This document shows, one piece after another, positions 62,788 to 64,000 of a stretch of DNA of 64,000 nt. The stretch covers positions 124,001 through 188,000 of the forward strand of contig NZ_NQKX01000007.1 in the NCBI RefSeq assembly GCF_002252635.1, read 5' to 3'. The notes under the pieces were generated by a model. It saw only the letters and a program-made list of their open reading frames with translations, searched no databases and was not told where the DNA came from. The stretch comes from Synechococcus sp. MW101C3 (GTDB taxonomy: Bacteria > Cyanobacteriota > Cyanobacteriia > PCC-6307 > Cyanobiaceae). Position 1 is the first letter of the stretch; every line of letters starts with the position of its first letter. The position numbers and the translations under genes are program-made.

Positions 62788-64000
62788 GTGGTGCGATCAA
62801 GGGGATGGACCGGTTCCGCGCCGTCTGCGCCCATCCGGCGAAACGACCCCCCTGCGCGCGGTGGCCGCAACCGTCGGGTGGTTGCGTTGCAGTCGGTGCC
62901 GGCAGGACGGCTAGTGGCCGTCTTCCTGCTGCTGGCCGCCGGCCTGGTCGGTCTGTCGATCCGCCTCGCCTGGCTGCAGGTCAAGGAAGGTGACCGGCTG
63001 CAGTCGAGGGCGCGCGCCGTTCAGACCCAGCAGGTGGAACCGATCGGCCGCCGCAGGCCGATCGTGGATCGCCAGGGGCGACTGGTGGCTCTCGATGAAG
63101 AGCGCTTCACCCTCTGGGCCCATCCCCGCTTTTTCAACTTTCCGGGCGATGACCCGCAATTGGTCCGCACGCCCACCGATGTGGCCCAGAGGCTGTCATC
63201 GGTGCTGGCCATGCCGGAAACCGCCCTCGTTCAGAGCATGGGGCCACGCCGCTCAGGAGTGAAACTCGCCACCGAGCTGGATCCGGAAACTGCCCGCCGC
63301 GTGCGGGAGCTGGGCATCAGCGGCTTGGATCTAGAGGCCTACCCCCAGCGCATCTATCCCCAGGGCCAGCTGTTCGCCAACGTGGTGGGGTTCCTCAATC
63401 TCGAACGGGTGGCCCAGGCGGGCCTTGAGCAGAGCCGCGACAAGGAACTCCGCCGCCACGAGGGCGTGCGCAAGATGCGCCGCGGCGCCGATGGCACCCC
63501 TCTGCCGGACGGCATCCAGGCAGGTGCCCTCTACAGCGACGACCTGAGGCTTCAGCTCACCCTCGACGCCAGGCTGCAGCAGGTGGCCCAGCAGGCGCTG
63601 GTGAAGCAGATGAAGCAATGGAAGGCGAAACGCGGCGCCGCCATGGTGATGGACGTGCGCAATGGCGAACTGCTGGCGCTGGCCTCCGCCCCCAGCTACG
63701 ACCCCAACCGGTTCTGGAGCTTCTCGCCGTCCCTCTTCCGGGAGTGGTCGGTGCAGGATCTCTACGAACCGGGCTCCACCTTCAAGCCGATCAACCTGGC
63801 GATTGCTTTGCAGGAAAAAGCGATCAAGGCCGATGGAAAAGTGAGCGACAGCGGCCAGCTCACAATCGGCGGCTGGCCGATCTTCAACCACGACCGCAAG
63901 GGCAACGGCCTGATCGATTTCCCCACCGTGCTGCAGGTGTCGAGCAACGTGGGCATGGTGCTGGCCATGCGGCAGGTGAAGCCGGCGCAGTTCTGGGAAT
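62788..64000 (+). CDS. ftsI: Septal penicillin-binding protein (FtsI/PBP3-type transpeptidase), cut by window edge
   Basis: Crosslinks septal peptidoglycan during division. The visible 404 codons begin at GTG 62788 (a second GTG follows directly), one base after the FtsL-like stop. A cytoplasmic basic N-terminus and a membrane helix (about 43-61, LVAVFLLLAAGLVGLSIRL) are followed by the non-catalytic domain and the transpeptidase. Active-site SxxK is S330-TF-K333 in PGSTFKP and SxN is S385-S386-N387. KTG lies beyond the edge. The class B PBP family is secure; the PBP3 rather than PBP2 assignment follows from the FtsL-like neighbour. Confidence 0.92.
   Translation, partial: MVRSRGWTGSAPSAPIRRNDPPARGGRNRRVVALQSVPAGRLVAVFLLLAAGLVGLSIRLAWLQVKEGDRLQSRARAVQTQQVEPIGRRRPIVDRQGRLVALDEERFTLWAHPRFFNFPGDDPQLVRTPTDVAQRLSSVLAMPETALVQSMGPRRSGVKLATELDPETARRVRELGISGLDLEAYPQRIYPQGQLFANVVGFLNLERVAQAGLEQSRDKELRRHEGVRKMRRGADGTPLPDGIQAGALYSDDLRLQLTLDARLQQVAQQALVKQMKQWKAKRGAAMVMDVRNGELLALASAPSYDPNRFWSFSPSLFREWSVQDLYEPGSTFKPINLAIALQEKAIKADGKVSDSGQLTIGGWPIFNHDRKGNGLIDFPTVLQVSSNVGMVLAMRQVKPAQFWE

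Overview
The window looks like chromosomal DNA of a high-GC unicellular cyanobacterium of the Cyanobium / Synechococcus type. By eye the base composition is about two-thirds G+C. The case rests on photosynthesis and cyanobacteria-specific genes: cytochrome c6 (petJ), the photosystem II lipoprotein Psb27, Ycf51, DUF1824, DUF2854, DUF3153, DUF4332, a Slr0148-like ferredoxin and a SigA-type principal sigma factor. Genes are densely packed, often overlap by 1-4 bases, and frequently start with GTG or TTG. I see no rRNA, tRNA, CRISPR array, insertion sequence, prophage or integrase.

Layout. (1) 1-2044: an M3 oligopeptidase cut by the left edge. (2) 10233-2055, minus strand: a tight run tamB, ROK kinase, proA, folB and an alpha/beta hydrolase. 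(3) 10302-24282, plus strand: ycf51, DUF4332, a small secreted protein, a CocE-type hydrolase, a secreted DUF3887-like protein, glgB, hemE, an epimerase, petJ, a small secreted protein, clpB and an APH-like/P-loop fusion, with one small minus-strand gene inside. (4) 24458-27542: an accessory-looking stretch with an exported pterin carbinolamine dehydratase, a low-complexity protein, a YjbQ protein, a Cys-repeat secreted protein and a LuxR-type regulator with a degenerate receiver. (5) 27543-34572: DUF2721, OsmC, M32 carboxypeptidase, ppa, an L,D-transpeptidase, a ClC channel and hemC. (6) 34692-40283, minus strand: DUF1824, a PAP2 phosphatase, a GT39 transferase, a GT2-GtrA fusion and rpoD, read together as a possible polyprenyl-phosphate-sugar module. 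(7) 40634-50913: priA, DUF3153, argB, DUF2854, ssb, cobK, cutA, a PfkB kinase, purA and psb27. (8) 50986-57237: proS, an AlpA-like HTH protein, a small membrane protein, a methyltransferase, a ferredoxin, an ArsC/Spx-like protein and a large membrane protein. (9) 57346-64000: lepB, a dihydroorotase-like protein without metal ligands, a two-domain histidine phosphatase, a CPBP protease, an FtsL-like protein and ftsI, cut by the right edge.

Most of the window is core housekeeping: tetrapyrrole synthesis (hemE, hemC, cobK), amino-acid and nucleotide metabolism, replication, transcription, protein quality control, and envelope and division. No complete novel defence or biosynthetic system is evident. 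The most interesting items are the 26.0-27.5 kb regulator/secreted-protein pair, the GT2-GtrA / GT39 / PAP2 group, the ferredoxin-Spx-like pair, the pseudo-dihydroorotase and the AlpA-like protein with a strong terminator behind it. All functions are inferred from motifs and remembered family features; no database search was run.
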